DNA of 64,000 bases from Xanthomonas sp. 3793 (GCF_024806835.1 NZ_JANTYU010000001.1:248001-312000); one strand, 5' to 3'. Positions 39,152 through 50,442 are shown, numbered from the stretch's first letter. Numbers and translations are program-made. Notes: generated by a model from the sequence alone, not told the origin.

Positions 39152-39559
39152 ATGAGCAATCTTCCCATTTTCGATGTGGCCGGCTCGGCGCTGCATGCGC
39201 AGTCGGTCCGCCTGAGCACCATTGCCTCCAACCTGGCCAATGCCGACTCGGTGGCCGGTTCTGCAGAAGCGACCTACAAGCCGATCGAGCCGATTTTCCA
39301 GGCCCAGCAGAGCCGCCAGGACCCCAGCCTGACCTCGGTGAACGTCAAGGAAATCACCACCACCAACGCGCCGCCGATCCGTCGCTACGAGCCAGGCCAT
39401 CCGCTGGCCGATGCCGACGGCTACGTGTTCTCGCCCGACGTGGACCCGGTCTCGCAGATGGTCAACATGATTTCTGCCTCGCGTAATTACCAGGCCGGCG
39501 TGGAAATGCTCAATACCGCCAAGGAACTGGCGCTCGCGACTCTCACGATGGGTCGCTGA
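39152..39559 (+). CDS. flgC: Flagellar basal-body rod protein FlgC
   Basis: A 135-residue proximal rod subunit with the N-terminal signature FDVAGSALHAQSVRLSTIAS, then NLANADS, and a C-terminal SRNYQAGVEMLNTAKELAL helix. It starts three bases after the flgB stop, so the two are translated together. Confidence 0.95.
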   Translation: MSNLPIFDVAGSALHAQSVRLSTIASNLANADSVAGSAEATYKPIEPIFQAQQSRQDPSLTSVNVKEITTTNAPPIRRYEPGHPLADADGYVFSPDVDPVSQMVNMISASRNYQAGVEMLNTAKELALATLTMGR

Positions 39560-39596
39560 CCCTTCCTAGCTGACCTTTACCAACGGACCATTCCAG

Positions 39597-40268
39597 ATGA
39601 GCACGATCGGCAGTGACCTCTACGCCAGCCTCGGGCTGAGCACCAGCAGCGCCGCCTCCACAAAAAAGAAGGAGGAGTCCCTGGGCCAGGCCGACTTCCT
39701 CAAGTTGATGACCGAGCAGTTGCAACACCAGGACCCGCTCAAACCGATGGAAAACAGCGCGTTCCTGGGCCAGTTGGCGCAGTTCTCCACCGTGCAGGGC
39801 ATTGGCGACCTCAATACCAAGGTCGGCAACTTCTCCGATTCGATGAACGCCGACCAGGTGCTCAAGGGCGCGGCGCTGGTCGGGCACAACGTGCTGGTGC
39901 CCTCCGCGCAGGTCGCCATCGACGCCACCGGCTCGGCCAAGGGCGTGGTCGCGGCGACCTCGGCCGGCACCGTCAACTTCGAAATCACAGATGCCAACGG
40001 CGCCTTCGTCAAGCAGCTCAGCGTGCCGGCCAGCGCCGCCGGCGAGGTGTCGTTCGCCTGGGATGGCACCGACGCCAACGGCAACCGCATGGCTGCCGGC
40101 AAGTACGGCATTACCGCCACCCAGACCGACACCGCCGGTTCCAAGAGCAAATTGTCCACCTATGTCGATGCACCGGTGGACAGCGTCACGATCGGCTCGG
40201 ACGGCCTGTATCTCAACCTGACGGGGCTCGGTACGTCCCCGCTCGCCAACGTGCTCCGCGTCAGCTGA
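39597..40268 (+). CDS. flgD: Flagellar hook assembly scaffold FlgD
   Basis: A 223-residue hook-capping protein. The N-terminal region has LGQADFLKLMTEQLQHQDPL, the family signature. A FlgD Ig-like and tudor-like C-terminal part follows, with VSFAWDGTDANGNRMAAGKY. It guides polymerisation of the hook protein FlgE, encoded next, and is removed after hook completion. Confidence 0.95.
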   Translation: MSTIGSDLYASLGLSTSSAASTKKKEESLGQADFLKLMTEQLQHQDPLKPMENSAFLGQLAQFSTVQGIGDLNTKVGNFSDSMNADQVLKGAALVGHNVLVPSAQVAIDATGSAKGVVAATSAGTVNFEITDANGAFVKQLSVPASAAGEVSFAWDGTDANGNRMAAGKYGITATQTDTAGSKSKLSTYVDAPVDSVTIGSDGLYLNLTGLGTSPLANVLRVS

Positions 40269-40299
40269 GCCGGCAACCGACACTCAAAGGAACTCATCC

Positions 40300-41523
40300 A
40301 TGGCTTTCAATACCTCGTTGTCCGGCATCAACGCAGCCAATGCCGATCTGAACGTCACCTCCAACAACATCGCCAACGTCAACACCACCGGTTTCAAGGA
40401 ATCGCGTGCCGAGTTCGCCGACATGTTCCAGAGCACCAGCTACGGCCTGTCGCGCAATGCGGTTGGGTCGGGCGTGCGGGTCAGCAACGTGGCGCAGCAG
40501 TTCTCGCAGGGCAATATCGACCCGACCGGGCGCAGCCTGGACCTGGCCGTCTCCGGCGAGGGCTTCTTCACCGTGACCTCCAACGGCGCCAAGATGTACA
40601 CCCGCGCCGGCAACTTCCAGACCGATGCCAATGGCTACGTGGTCAATCCGCAGGGTGCGCGCCTGCAGGTGTTCGCGCCCAACCCCAGCGGCAATGGCTT
40701 CGACGTGGGCCGCCTGTCGGACCTGCAGCTGCTGACCACCGACAGCCCGCCCAAGTCGACCTCCACGGTCAACCTGGCCTTTACCCTGCCCGGCAATGCC
40801 ACCGCACCGACGGTGACCCCGTTCAGCCCGGCCGACGACAAGACCTACAGCCATTCCACCGGCGGCATCAACGTCTATGACTCGCTGGGCGTCAGCCACG
40901 TGCAGACCTCCTATTTCGTCAAGACCGCCAACCCGAACGAATGGCAGGTGCACAACTACGTGGACGGTGCGGCGGTCGGTGCGCCGACCACGCTGCAGTT
41001 CTCCGACACCGGCTCGCTGACCACCCCGGCCAACGGCATCATCACGATGGACCCGTTCACCCCCAGCACCGGTGCCGGCGTGCTGAACATGCGCCTGGAC
41101 GTCAGCGGCTCCACTCAGTACGGCGAAGCCTTCGCCCTGCGCGACACCCGCCAGGACGGCTATGCCAGCGGCAAGCTCAACGAGATCAGCATCGACACCA
41201 GCGGCGTGGTGTTCGCGCGCTATTCCAACGGTGCCGACAAGCCGCTGGGCCAGGTTGCGCTGAGCAGCTTCGTCAACCCGCAGGGCCTGCAGTCGCAGGG
41301 CAACAACATGTGGGCCGAAAGCTACACCTCCGGCGCCGCCCGCACCGGTGCGCCAGACACCTCGGACCTGGGCCAGATCGAATCCGGCTCGCTGGAAGCC
41401 TCCACGGTGGACCTGACCGAGCAGCTGGTGAACATGATCGTGGCCCAGCGCAACTTCCAGGCCAACTCGCAGATGATCTCGACCCAGGATCAGGTCACCC
41501 AGACGATCATCAATATTCGTTAA
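40300..41523 (+). CDS. flgE: Flagellar hook protein FlgE
   Basis: A 407-residue hook subunit. The N-terminus has FNTSLSGINAANADLNVTSN and NIANVNTTGFKESRAEF; the C-terminus ends in the flagellar axial helix LVNMIVAQRNFQANSQMIST. A strong AAAGGAACT site precedes the ATG. It is followed by a palindromic repeat that separates it from flgF. Confidence 0.96.
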   Translation: MAFNTSLSGINAANADLNVTSNNIANVNTTGFKESRAEFADMFQSTSYGLSRNAVGSGVRVSNVAQQFSQGNIDPTGRSLDLAVSGEGFFTVTSNGAKMYTRAGNFQTDANGYVVNPQGARLQVFAPNPSGNGFDVGRLSDLQLLTTDSPPKSTSTVNLAFTLPGNATAPTVTPFSPADDKTYSHSTGGINVYDSLGVSHVQTSYFVKTANPNEWQVHNYVDGAAVGAPTTLQFSDTGSLTTPANGIITMDPFTPSTGAGVLNMRLDVSGSTQYGEAFALRDTRQDGYASGKLNEISIDTSGVVFARYSNGADKPLGQVALSSFVNPQGLQSQGNNMWAESYTSGAARTGAPDTSDLGQIESGSLEASTVDLTEQLVNMIVAQRNFQANSQMISTQDQVTQTIINIR

Positions 41524-41528
41524 CGGCT

Positions 41529-41660
41529 GGGATTAGGGATGGGGGATTAGGGATTGGCAAGAGCGGGCATTGCATCCAACCGATGCCCGCAATGTCCCCT
41601 CCTCTCCCAGGTCATAACAGCCCGCGTTTACGAATCCCGAATCCCGACTCCCCAATCCCG
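41529..41660. repeat. Intergenic palindromic repeat, copy D
   Basis: Between flgE and flgF a left arm of GGGATTAGGG-type units (41529-41567) faces a right arm CGAATCCCGAATCCCGACTC (41631-41650, continuing to 41660). A separate perfect 8-bp hairpin, GCGGGCAT (41563-41570) with ATGCCCGC (41583-41590), is nested inside. The element lies within an operon and could lower expression of flgF. Confidence 0.75.
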
Positions 41661-41667
41661 GTGCCTC

Positions 41668-42423
41668 ATGGACAAAGCTCTCTACGTTGCGATGACCGGT
41701 GCCCGTGCCTCCCTGCAGGCACAGAGCACCGTGTCGCACAATCTCGCCAACGTCGATACGGTGGGATTCAAGGCCGCGTTGGCCAATACCGAGGCCTTCA
41801 AGATCCAGGGCAAGGGCTATCCGTCGCGGATCGATGCGCTGCACGTGGACCAAGGCTTCGACCGCAGCCAGGGCCATCAGAAGGTGACCGGCAACCCGCT
41901 GGACGTGTCGCTGCAGCAGGACCGCTGGCTGGCGGTGCAGTCGCCCGACGGCAGCGAGGCCTACACCCGCAACGGCGAGTTGGCGCTCACCGCCAACGGC
42001 CAGCTGGTCACCGCCAACGGCCACGCGGTGCTGGATGAAGGCGGCAACCCGATGACCATCCCACCGCACCAGGCGATGGAAATCGGCAGCGACGGCAGCA
42101 TCTCGATCATTCCGCAGGGCGAAGGGCCGCAGACCATGGCCATCGTCGGCAAGATGAAGGTGGTCGATGCCCCCGCCGACCGGCTGACGCGGCGCCCCGA
42201 CGGGCTGATGCGCAACACCAGCACCGACCCGGCGCAGGCGTTCGCGGTGGCCACCGGCAAGACCGTCAACAGCGGCATGCTGGAAGGCAGCAATGTGGAT
42301 GCCGCCGGCGCGCTGGTGGAGATGATCCAGCTGCAGCGGCAGTTCGAAATGCAGGTCAAGATCATCAAGAACGGCGACGACAACGCCCAGTCGGCCAATT
42401 CGCTGCTGCGTGTCAGCGGTTAA
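41668..42423 (+). CDS. flgF: Flagellar basal-body rod protein FlgF
   Basis: A 251-residue proximal rod subunit beginning MDKALYVAMTGARASLQAQS, with HNLANVDTVGFKAAL. The C-terminal axial helix reads ALVEMIQLQRQFEMQVKIIK. ATG 41668 was chosen for similarity; the frame extends upstream into the repeat. A long gap separates it from flgG, with which it is usually contiguous. Confidence 0.95.
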   Translation: MDKALYVAMTGARASLQAQSTVSHNLANVDTVGFKAALANTEAFKIQGKGYPSRIDALHVDQGFDRSQGHQKVTGNPLDVSLQQDRWLAVQSPDGSEAYTRNGELALTANGQLVTANGHAVLDEGGNPMTIPPHQAMEIGSDGSISIIPQGEGPQTMAIVGKMKVVDAPADRLTRRPDGLMRNTSTDPAQAFAVATGKTVNSGMLEGSNVDAAGALVEMIQLQRQFEMQVKIIKNGDDNAQSANSLLRVSG

Positions 42424-42677
42424 GCGCGACTGACGCCCACTGCCCTCCCGCCGATTGGCTTGCTGCTCTGCCGCGCACCTGGATGGCGGCCGCCCGGGGG
42501 ACGTGGCTCGCGAGCGAAGTGACATGTCCTTCGACTCCGACTCCTGCGGTCTCGCAGGCGGTTCGTACGCGGTTGACGCTGACTACCGATGGTTTGTCGG
42601 CCAGGTGTGTGAGGTTGGCAATGCTGCTGATCTGGGCCTTCGCTGCAGAGCGCTGGTTTGTGACTTGGTTGCAGGGC

Positions 42678-42739
42678 CCTTGCCCGCCCACCGTCGCGGG
42701 ACACGCCGCAAGTACGTCCCTGACGGTGGGCGGGCAAGG
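42678..42739. repeat. Long palindrome 1 in the flgF-flgG gap
   Basis: Perfect 18-base arms, CCTTGCCCGCCCACCGTC (42678-42695) and its reverse complement (42722-42739), enclose a 26-base loop beginning GCGGGACACGCCGCAAG. The same 26 bases occur in exact reverse complement at 42934-42959 in palindrome 2. Confidence 0.88.
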
Positions 42740-42874
42740 ACCAGTCGAGACGGTCGGTCCGCAGGGTGCAAACACTGCCTGACATGGGTTGCTGAGGAAC
42801 GGCGCCACCCCTCATCTTCTCAATACAAGCCGAGCAATGGACAAGCTTTGAAAGCAACCGGCAAACGCTCTGGT

Positions 42875-42977
42875 GCGGTGCCCTCGCCGCTTGCGGGACC
42901 GTGTGGCGGCATGGATGCCGCCACCGAGCCTACAGGGACGTACTTGCGGCGTGTCCCGCGAGCGGTGAGGGCACCGC
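42875..42977. repeat. Long palindrome 2 with nested hairpin in the flgF-flgG gap
   Basis: 17-base arms GCGGTGCCCTCGCCGCT (42875-42891) and AGCGGTGAGGGCACCGC (42961-42977) pair with one mismatch. Inside lies a second palindrome, GGCGGCATGGATGCCGCC (42905-42922). The 26-base block at 42934-42959 is the exact reverse complement of the loop of palindrome 1. Confidence 0.85.
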
Positions 42978-43234
42978 GCGCTCGACCAACCAGGCTGTTG
43001 ACTGTGTCGCAGTGCCAGCCGGCACATCCCAAGAACCCTTCCGCACGCAGCGCCAAGGGCTCACACCTCGTCGAACTCCTCGCTGACCGGCGAGCGCTCT
43101 GCCGCGCCTGATCTGCGGCGCAGGTTTCCACCGCTTCCGCCTAGCCGCAGCCTATCCGCCCCCCCGCCCCGCGCAGGCCGCCGCGCCCGCTCCGCGTGAT
43201 CCAGCGCACAGCCGGCAAAAATCCGGCGCGGCTT

Positions 43235-43250
43235 TGGCACGGCACGTGCA
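43235..43250 (+). promoter_or_regulatory. Sigma-54 promoter of the flgGHIJKL operon
   Basis: TGGCACGGCACGTGCA has GG and GC separated by ten bases and a perfect -24 element TGGCACG; the -12 reads GTGC instead of TTGC. It lies about 52 bases before the flgG ATG. Confidence 0.75.
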
Positions 43251-43302
43251 TATACCCAGCCGTACCCGGAACACATCCCCGGGTCTAACGAGGAATCGGG
43301 TC

Positions 43303-44088
43303 ATGAATCAGGCTTTGTGGGTCGCCAAAACCGGACTGGATGCGCAGCAGACGCGCATGTCGGTCATTTCCAACAACCTGGCCAATACCAATACCACCGG
43401 CTTCAAACGCGACCGTGCCGCGTTCGAAGACCTGCTGTATCAACAGGTGCGCGCTCCCGGCGGCTCGACGTCGGCGCAGACGCAGCTGCCGACCGGCCTG
43501 CAGCTGGGCACCGGCGTGCGCGTGGTGTCCACCTTCAAGGGCTTTGACCAGGGCAGCCAGCAGCAGACCGGCCGCGCGCTCGACGTGATGGTCAACGGCC
43601 GCGGCTTCTTCGAAGTGCAGATGCCTGACGGCACCTCGGCCTACACCCGCGACGGCACCTTCCAGATCAACGCGCAGGGCGAAGTGGTCACCAACAGTGG
43701 CTACCCGCTGCAGCCGGGCATTCAGGTGCCCGAAGGCGCGCAGTCGCTGACCATCGGCAACGACGGCACCATCAGCGTCACCCTGGCCGGGCAGGCCGCC
43801 GCGCAGGAAATCGGTGCGCTGACGCTAACCGACTTCATCAACCCCTCGGGCCTGCAGTCCAAGGGCGAGAACCTGTTCGTCGAAACCACCGCCTCCGGCC
43901 CCGCGCAGAACGGCACTCCGGGCCTCAACGGCCTGGGTACCACCGTTCAGGGCGCGCTGGAAGGCAGCAACGTCAATACGGTGGAAGAGCTGGTGAGCAT
44001 GATCGAAACCCAGCGCGCCTACGAAATGAACGCCAAGGCGATCTCCACCACCGACTCGATGCTCGGTTACTTGAACAACAACGTCTGA
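43303..44088 (+). CDS. flgG: Flagellar basal-body rod protein FlgG
   Basis: A 261-residue distal rod subunit beginning MNQALWVAKTGLDAQQTRMS, with NNLANTNTTGFKRDRAAFED. The C-terminal helix reads VEELVSMIETQRAYEMNAKA. ATG 43303 has an ACGAGG site. It starts a new operon behind its own sigma-54 promoter. Confidence 0.97.
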   Translation: MNQALWVAKTGLDAQQTRMSVISNNLANTNTTGFKRDRAAFEDLLYQQVRAPGGSTSAQTQLPTGLQLGTGVRVVSTFKGFDQGSQQQTGRALDVMVNGRGFFEVQMPDGTSAYTRDGTFQINAQGEVVTNSGYPLQPGIQVPEGAQSLTIGNDGTISVTLAGQAAAQEIGALTLTDFINPSGLQSKGENLFVETTASGPAQNGTPGLNGLGTTVQGALEGSNVNTVEELVSMIETQRAYEMNAKAISTTDSMLGYLNNNV

Positions 44089-44126
44089 TCGGCCCGCCGG
44101 TCGCTGCCCTCTCAGGAATCCACGCC

Positions 44127-45948
<1,822 letters not shown>

Positions 45949-45949
45949 C

Positions 45950-47128
45950 ATGCGTATCGCAGCCTCGCCCATTGATCTCAACCCGAGCACCAAGGCCGAT
46001 CCGGCAAAGATCGACAAGGTCTCCCGTCAGCTCGAAGGCCAGTTCGCGCAGATGCTGGTCAAGAGCATGCGCGATGCGAGCTCCGGCGACCCGATGTTTC
46101 CGGGTGAAAACCAGATGTTCCGCGAGATGTACGACCAGCAGATGGCCAAGGCGCTGACCGAAGGCAAGGGCCTGGGCCTGTCGGCGATGATCTCCAAGCA
46201 GCTGAGCGGCGACACCGGCGGCCCGGCGTTGAACACCTCGCTCAGCACCGCCGACGCTGCCAAGGCCTATTCGCTGGTGGCCGGCAAGCGCGATGCCTCG
46301 TTGCCGCTGCCCGCCCGCGATGGCGCCGCCAGCGGCATCGGCGCGACCCTGGGCGCGGCAGCCAAGCTCGGCGCAGGTGCGCTGGGCGGCGTCGGCATGA
46401 GCCAGGTACTGGACCTGATCGCCGGTCGCACCGGCAGCAGCGATGCCGGCAGCGACGATGCGGCCGCACTGAGCTGGCCCTCGGCCAACGACCGCTGGAG
46501 CGACGTGGCCGCCAGCGATGCCGCCGATGCCAATGCCGCGGTCAACGCGAGCGCGGCCAGCAGTGCTGCGGCCAGCCTGGGCGAGCGCACTCCGGAAGGC
46601 TTTGTCGCCAAGATCTGGACGCATGCGCAGAAGGCCGCGCGCGAACTGGGCGTGGACCCGCGTGCGCTGGTCGCGCAGGCCGCGCTGGAAACCGGCTGGG
46701 GCCGGCGCGGCATCGGCAACGGCGGCGATTCCAACAACCTGTTCGGCATCAAGGCCACCGGCTGGAACGGCGCCAAGGTCACCACCGGCACCCACGAATA
46801 CGTCAATGGCGTCAAAACCACCGAAACCGCCGATTTCCGCGCCTATGGCTCGGCCGAGGAAAGCTTTGCCGACTACGTGCGCCTGCTGAAGAACAACAGC
46901 CGCTACCAGGGCGCCTTGCAGGCCGGCACCGATATCCGCGGTTTTGCACGCGGCTTGCAACAGGCCGGTTACGCCACCGATCCGGGCTACGCAGCCAAGA
47001 TCGCGGCGATCGCCAACGGGCCGACCATCGACCGCGCGGTGGCCGCCATCGGCAACGCAGCGGCAGATCTGTCCAACCGTTACGCCAGTACCGCCGAGCC
47101 CGCCGGGTTCGGCACCACCCGTCGTTGA
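45950..47128 (+). CDS. flgJ: Flagellar rod-capping protein and peptidoglycan hydrolase FlgJ
   Basis: A 392-residue bifunctional protein. The N-terminal rod-binding domain (about 20-85) has QLEGQFAQMLVKSMRDAS. An alanine- and serine-rich linker follows. The C-terminal glucosaminidase domain (about 215-365) has ALVAQAALETGWGRR with the catalytic glutamate and NLFGIKATGWNG. It opens the peptidoglycan for the growing rod. It starts one base after the flgI stop. Confidence 0.95.
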   Translation: MRIAASPIDLNPSTKADPAKIDKVSRQLEGQFAQMLVKSMRDASSGDPMFPGENQMFREMYDQQMAKALTEGKGLGLSAMISKQLSGDTGGPALNTSLSTADAAKAYSLVAGKRDASLPLPARDGAASGIGATLGAAAKLGAGALGGVGMSQVLDLIAGRTGSSDAGSDDAAALSWPSANDRWSDVAASDAADANAAVNASAASSAAASLGERTPEGFVAKIWTHAQKAARELGVDPRALVAQAALETGWGRRGIGNGGDSNNLFGIKATGWNGAKVTTGTHEYVNGVKTTETADFRAYGSAEESFADYVRLLKNNSRYQGALQAGTDIRGFARGLQQAGYATDPGYAAKIAAIANGPTIDRAVAAIGNAAADLSNRYASTAEPAGFGTTRR

Positions 47129-47139
47129 GGTAAACGCCC

Positions 47140-49014
47140 ATGTCCATCATGTCCACCGGGACCAGCGCGCTGATCGCCTTCCAACGGGCGTTGTCGACCG
47201 TTAGCCATAACGTCGCCAACATCAATACCGAAGGCTACAGCCGCCAGCGGGTGGAATTTGCAACGCGCACGCCCACCGACATGGGCTACGCGTTCGTGGG
47301 CAATGGCGCCAAGATCACCGATGTGGGTCGGGTGGCGGATCAGCTGGCCATCTCGCGCCTGCTCGACAGCGGCGGCGAGCTCTCGCGGCTGCAGCAGCTG
47401 TCCTCGCTGTCCAACCGCGTGGACGCGCTGTATTCCAACACCGCCACCAATGTGGCCGGGCTGTGGTCGAACTTCTTCGACTCCACCAGTGCGGTGTCGT
47501 CCAATGCGTCCTCCACCGCCGAGCGCCAGAGCATGCTCGACAGCGGCAATTCGCTGGCGACGCGTTTCAAGCAGCTCAACGGGCAGATGGACAGCCTGAG
47601 CAATGAAGTCAACAGCGGATTGACGTCCTCGGTGGACGAAGTCAACCGTTTGACGCAGCAGATCGCCAAGATCAACGGCACCATCGGCAACAGCGCGGCC
47701 AACGCGTCGCCGGACATGCTGGACCAGCGCGATGCGCTGGTGAGCAAGCTGGTGGGCTACACCGGCGGCACCGCGGTGATGCAGGACGGCGGCTTCATGA
47801 ATGTCTTCACCGCCGGTGGCCAGGCGCTGGTGGTGGGAACCACCTCGTCCAAGCTCACCACCGTCGCCGACCCATACCAGCCGACCAAGCTGCAGGTGGC
47901 GATGCAGACCCAGGGGCAGAACGTCAGCCTCAGCGCCAGTTCGTTGGGCGGCCAGATCGGCGGCCTGCTGGAATTTCGCAGCAGCGTGCTGGAGCCGACC
48001 CAGGCCGAACTGGGCCGCCTTGCGGTGGGCATGGCCAGCACCTTCAATGCCGGTCATGCGCAGGGCATGGACCTGTACGGCGCGATGGGCGGCAACTTCT
48101 TCAACATCGGTTCGCCCACCACTGCGGCCAACCCGGGCAACACCGGCACCGCGTCGCTGACCGCCAGCTTCAGCAACATGTCGGCGGTGGATGGGCAGAA
48201 CGTCACGCTCAGCTTCGACGGCACGGCGTGGAAGGCCACCAGCGCCAGCACCGGCGCGGCGGTGCCGATGACCGGCACCGGCACCCCTGCCAACCCGCTG
48301 GTGCTCAATGGCGTGAGCATGGTGGTGGGCGGTACACCGGCCAACGGCGACAAATTCCTGCTGCAGCCCACCGCCGGACTGGCCGGTACCCTATCGGTGG
48401 CCATCACCGACCCGTCGCGCATTGCCGCGGCCACCCCGGTCAAGGCCACCGCCACCGTCGCCAACCTGGGCTCGGGCAAGATCAGCGACGTCAAGGTCAC
48501 CAATGCGCAGAACCCGGCGCTGCTGACCCCGTCGTCGGTGGAGTTCATCGACGCCAATCAATACACCATTGACGGTACCGGCCCGTTCGCCTACACCGCC
48601 GGCCAGACCATCAGCGCCAACGGCTGGAGCTTTACGCTGGATGGCGCGCCCAAGGCCGGCGATACGTTCGGCGTGGGCCCGATGGGCGCCGGCTCCAGCG
48701 ACAACGGCAATGCCAAGTTGCTGGCCAAGATCGACGATGCCAAAGCGCTCAGCGGCGGCACCGTCACGCTCAACGGCGCGCTGTCGGGCCTGACCACGTC
48801 GGTGGGCTCGGCGGCGCGTGCGGCCGATTACGCCGCCGACGCGCAGAAGGTCATCAACGACCAGGCGCAGGCCAGCCGCGATTCGATTTCCGGCGTCAAC
48901 CTCGACGAGGAAGCCGCCAACATGCTCAAGCTGCAGCAGGCCTATCAGGCCGCCGCACAGATGATCTCCACCGCCGACACCATCTTCCAAGCCATCCTGG
49001 GCGCCGTACGCTGA
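47140..49014 (+). CDS. flgK: Flagellar hook-associated protein 1 FlgK
   Basis: A 624-residue hook-filament junction protein beginning MSIMSTGTSALIAFQRALST, with NINTEGYSRQRVEF. The C-terminal part has SGVNLDEEAANMLKLQQAYQ and AAAQMIST. The middle region is rich in Ser, Thr and Gly. Export is expected to need FlgN. Its stop overlaps the flgL start (TGATG). Confidence 0.96.
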   Translation: MSIMSTGTSALIAFQRALSTVSHNVANINTEGYSRQRVEFATRTPTDMGYAFVGNGAKITDVGRVADQLAISRLLDSGGELSRLQQLSSLSNRVDALYSNTATNVAGLWSNFFDSTSAVSSNASSTAERQSMLDSGNSLATRFKQLNGQMDSLSNEVNSGLTSSVDEVNRLTQQIAKINGTIGNSAANASPDMLDQRDALVSKLVGYTGGTAVMQDGGFMNVFTAGGQALVVGTTSSKLTTVADPYQPTKLQVAMQTQGQNVSLSASSLGGQIGGLLEFRSSVLEPTQAELGRLAVGMASTFNAGHAQGMDLYGAMGGNFFNIGSPTTAANPGNTGTASLTASFSNMSAVDGQNVTLSFDGTAWKATSASTGAAVPMTGTGTPANPLVLNGVSMVVGGTPANGDKFLLQPTAGLAGTLSVAITDPSRIAAATPVKATATVANLGSGKISDVKVTNAQNPALLTPSSVEFIDANQYTIDGTGPFAYTAGQTISANGWSFTLDGAPKAGDTFGVGPMGAGSSDNGNAKLLAKIDDAKALSGGTVTLNGALSGLTTSVGSAARAADYAADAQKVINDQAQASRDSISGVNLDEEAANMLKLQQAYQAAAQMISTADTIFQAILGAVR

Positions 49015-50219
49015 TGACCGACCGTATCTCCACCAGCATGATGTACAGCCAGTCGATCGCCTCGATGGGCGCCAAGCAGACGCGGCTGAACCAGCTCGAG
49101 TCGCAGCTGTCCAGCGGCCAGCGCCTGGTCACCGCCAAGGACGATCCGGTCGCCGCAGGCACCGCAGTGGGCCTGGACCGTGCGCTGGCCGCGATCACGC
49201 GTTTCGGCGAGAACGCCAACAACGTGCAGAACCGCCTGGGCCTGCAGGAAAACGCGCTGTCGCAAGCCGGTGACAAAATGGCGCGCGTCACCGAGTTGGC
49301 GGTGCAGGCCAACAACTCCTCGCTCAGCCCCGACGACCGCAAGGCGATCGCCTCGGAGCTGACCGCGTTGCGCGACAGCATGGTCAGCCTGGCCAACAGC
49401 ACCGACGGCACCGGGCGCTATCTGTTCGGCGGCACCGCCGATGGCAGCGCGCCGTTCATCAAGAGCAATGGCGGCGTCGTCTATAACGGCGACCAGACCC
49501 AGAAGCAGGTCGAAGTGGCGCCGGACACCTTTGTCAGCGACACCCTGCCCGGCAGCGAAATCTTCATGCGTATCCGCACCGGCGACGGCACCGTGGACGC
49601 GCACCCTTCCAACGCCAATACCGGCACCGGGCTGTTGCTGGATTTCAGCCGCGATGCCAGTACCGGCAGCTGGAACGGCGGCAGCTACAGCGTGCAGTTC
49701 ACCGCCGCCGACACCTACGAGGTGCGCGACAGCACCAATGCAGTGGTCAGCACCGGCACCTATAAGGATGGCGACGACATCACCGCAGCCGGCGTGCGCA
49801 TGCGCATCAGCGGCGCACCGGCGGTCGGCGACAGCTTCCAGATCGGCGCCTCCACCACCAAGGACGTGTTCTCCACCATCGACGATCTGGTCGGCGCGCT
49901 CAACTCCGATACGCTGACCCAGCCGCAGAAGGCGGCGATGATCAATACGCTGCAGACCTCCATGCGCGACATCGCGCAGGCTTCGTCGAAGATGATCGAT
50001 GCGCGCGCCTCCGGCGGCGCGCAGTTGTCGGCCATCGACAACGCCAACTCCTTGCTTGAATCCAACGAAGTCACGCTCAAGACCACCTTGTCGTCGATCC
50101 GCGATCTGGACTACGCCTCGGCGATCGGGCAGTACGAACTCGAGAAGGCCTCCCTGCAGGCCGCTCAGACCATTTTTCAGCAGATGCAGTCCTCGTCCTT
50201 GTTCAACCTGATCCGCTGA
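49014..50219 (+). CDS. flgL: Flagellar hook-associated protein 3 FlgL
   Basis: A 401-residue junction protein with flagellin-like ends: N-terminal RISTSMMYSQSIASMGAKQT and LSSGQRLVTAKDDPVAAG, C-terminal LEKASLQAAQTIFQQMQSSS. It joins FlgK to the flagellin filament. It ends the flgGHIJKL operon. Confidence 0.95.
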   Translation: MTDRISTSMMYSQSIASMGAKQTRLNQLESQLSSGQRLVTAKDDPVAAGTAVGLDRALAAITRFGENANNVQNRLGLQENALSQAGDKMARVTELAVQANNSSLSPDDRKAIASELTALRDSMVSLANSTDGTGRYLFGGTADGSAPFIKSNGGVVYNGDQTQKQVEVAPDTFVSDTLPGSEIFMRIRTGDGTVDAHPSNANTGTGLLLDFSRDASTGSWNGGSYSVQFTAADTYEVRDSTNAVVSTGTYKDGDDITAAGVRMRISGAPAVGDSFQIGASTTKDVFSTIDDLVGALNSDTLTQPQKAAMINTLQTSMRDIAQASSKMIDARASGGAQLSAIDNANSLLESNEVTLKTTLSSIRDLDYASAIGQYELEKASLQAAQTIFQQMQSSSLFNLIR

Positions 50220-50311
50220 TTTGCAGCAGAAAACCTGCGTTTTCTTCGCTCCTGCGCGTGAGCACTTGCGCAGGCGGACGGAGTTTATTTTTCGAACAGT
50301 TATACCAACGC

Positions 50312-50338
50312 TAAAGATTGACGGGGTGCTGCCGAATA
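50312..50338 (+). promoter_or_regulatory. Distal sigma-28 promoter of fliC
   Basis: TAAAGATT (50312-50319), an 11-base spacer and GCCGAATA (50331-50338) fit the FliA consensus at 13 of 16 positions or nearly so. Transcription would start near 50345. Confidence 0.8.
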
Positions 50339-50415
50339 AACCAAACCCCTTGATACACAACGCTTACGCATTTCGTCCCGCAGCAGAAAAACAGTAAAAA
50401 AATACTGGATTTCGC

Positions 50416-50442
50416 TAAAGGTTCCCGACGCAACGCCGTTAT
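50416..50442 (+). promoter_or_regulatory. Proximal sigma-28-like promoter of fliC
   Basis: TAAAGGTT (50416-50423), an 11-base spacer and GCCGTTAT (50435-50442) form a second FliA-type site 104 bases after the first. The -10 is the same as in the flgM promoter. Confidence 0.65.

Larger units (their letters stand above)
42424..43302. other. Gap between flgF and flgG
   Basis: These 879 bases hold no supported gene. They contain the two large palindromes listed at 42678-42739 and 42875-42977, and the flgG sigma-54 promoter at 43235-43250. Short frames are either derived from the palindromes or lack start sites and family features. flgF and flgG are normally adjacent, so this looks like an insertion of repeat DNA. 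Confidence 0.6.

Noticed and set aside
41555-41576. Sigma-54 promoter before flgF
   Set aside because: TGGC and TTGCA are present, but the spacing is four bases too long; it is a by-product of the repeat.
42455-43111. Gene of 218 codons in the flgF-flgG gap
   Set aside because: The frame is built largely from the two palindromes and has no domain or start site.
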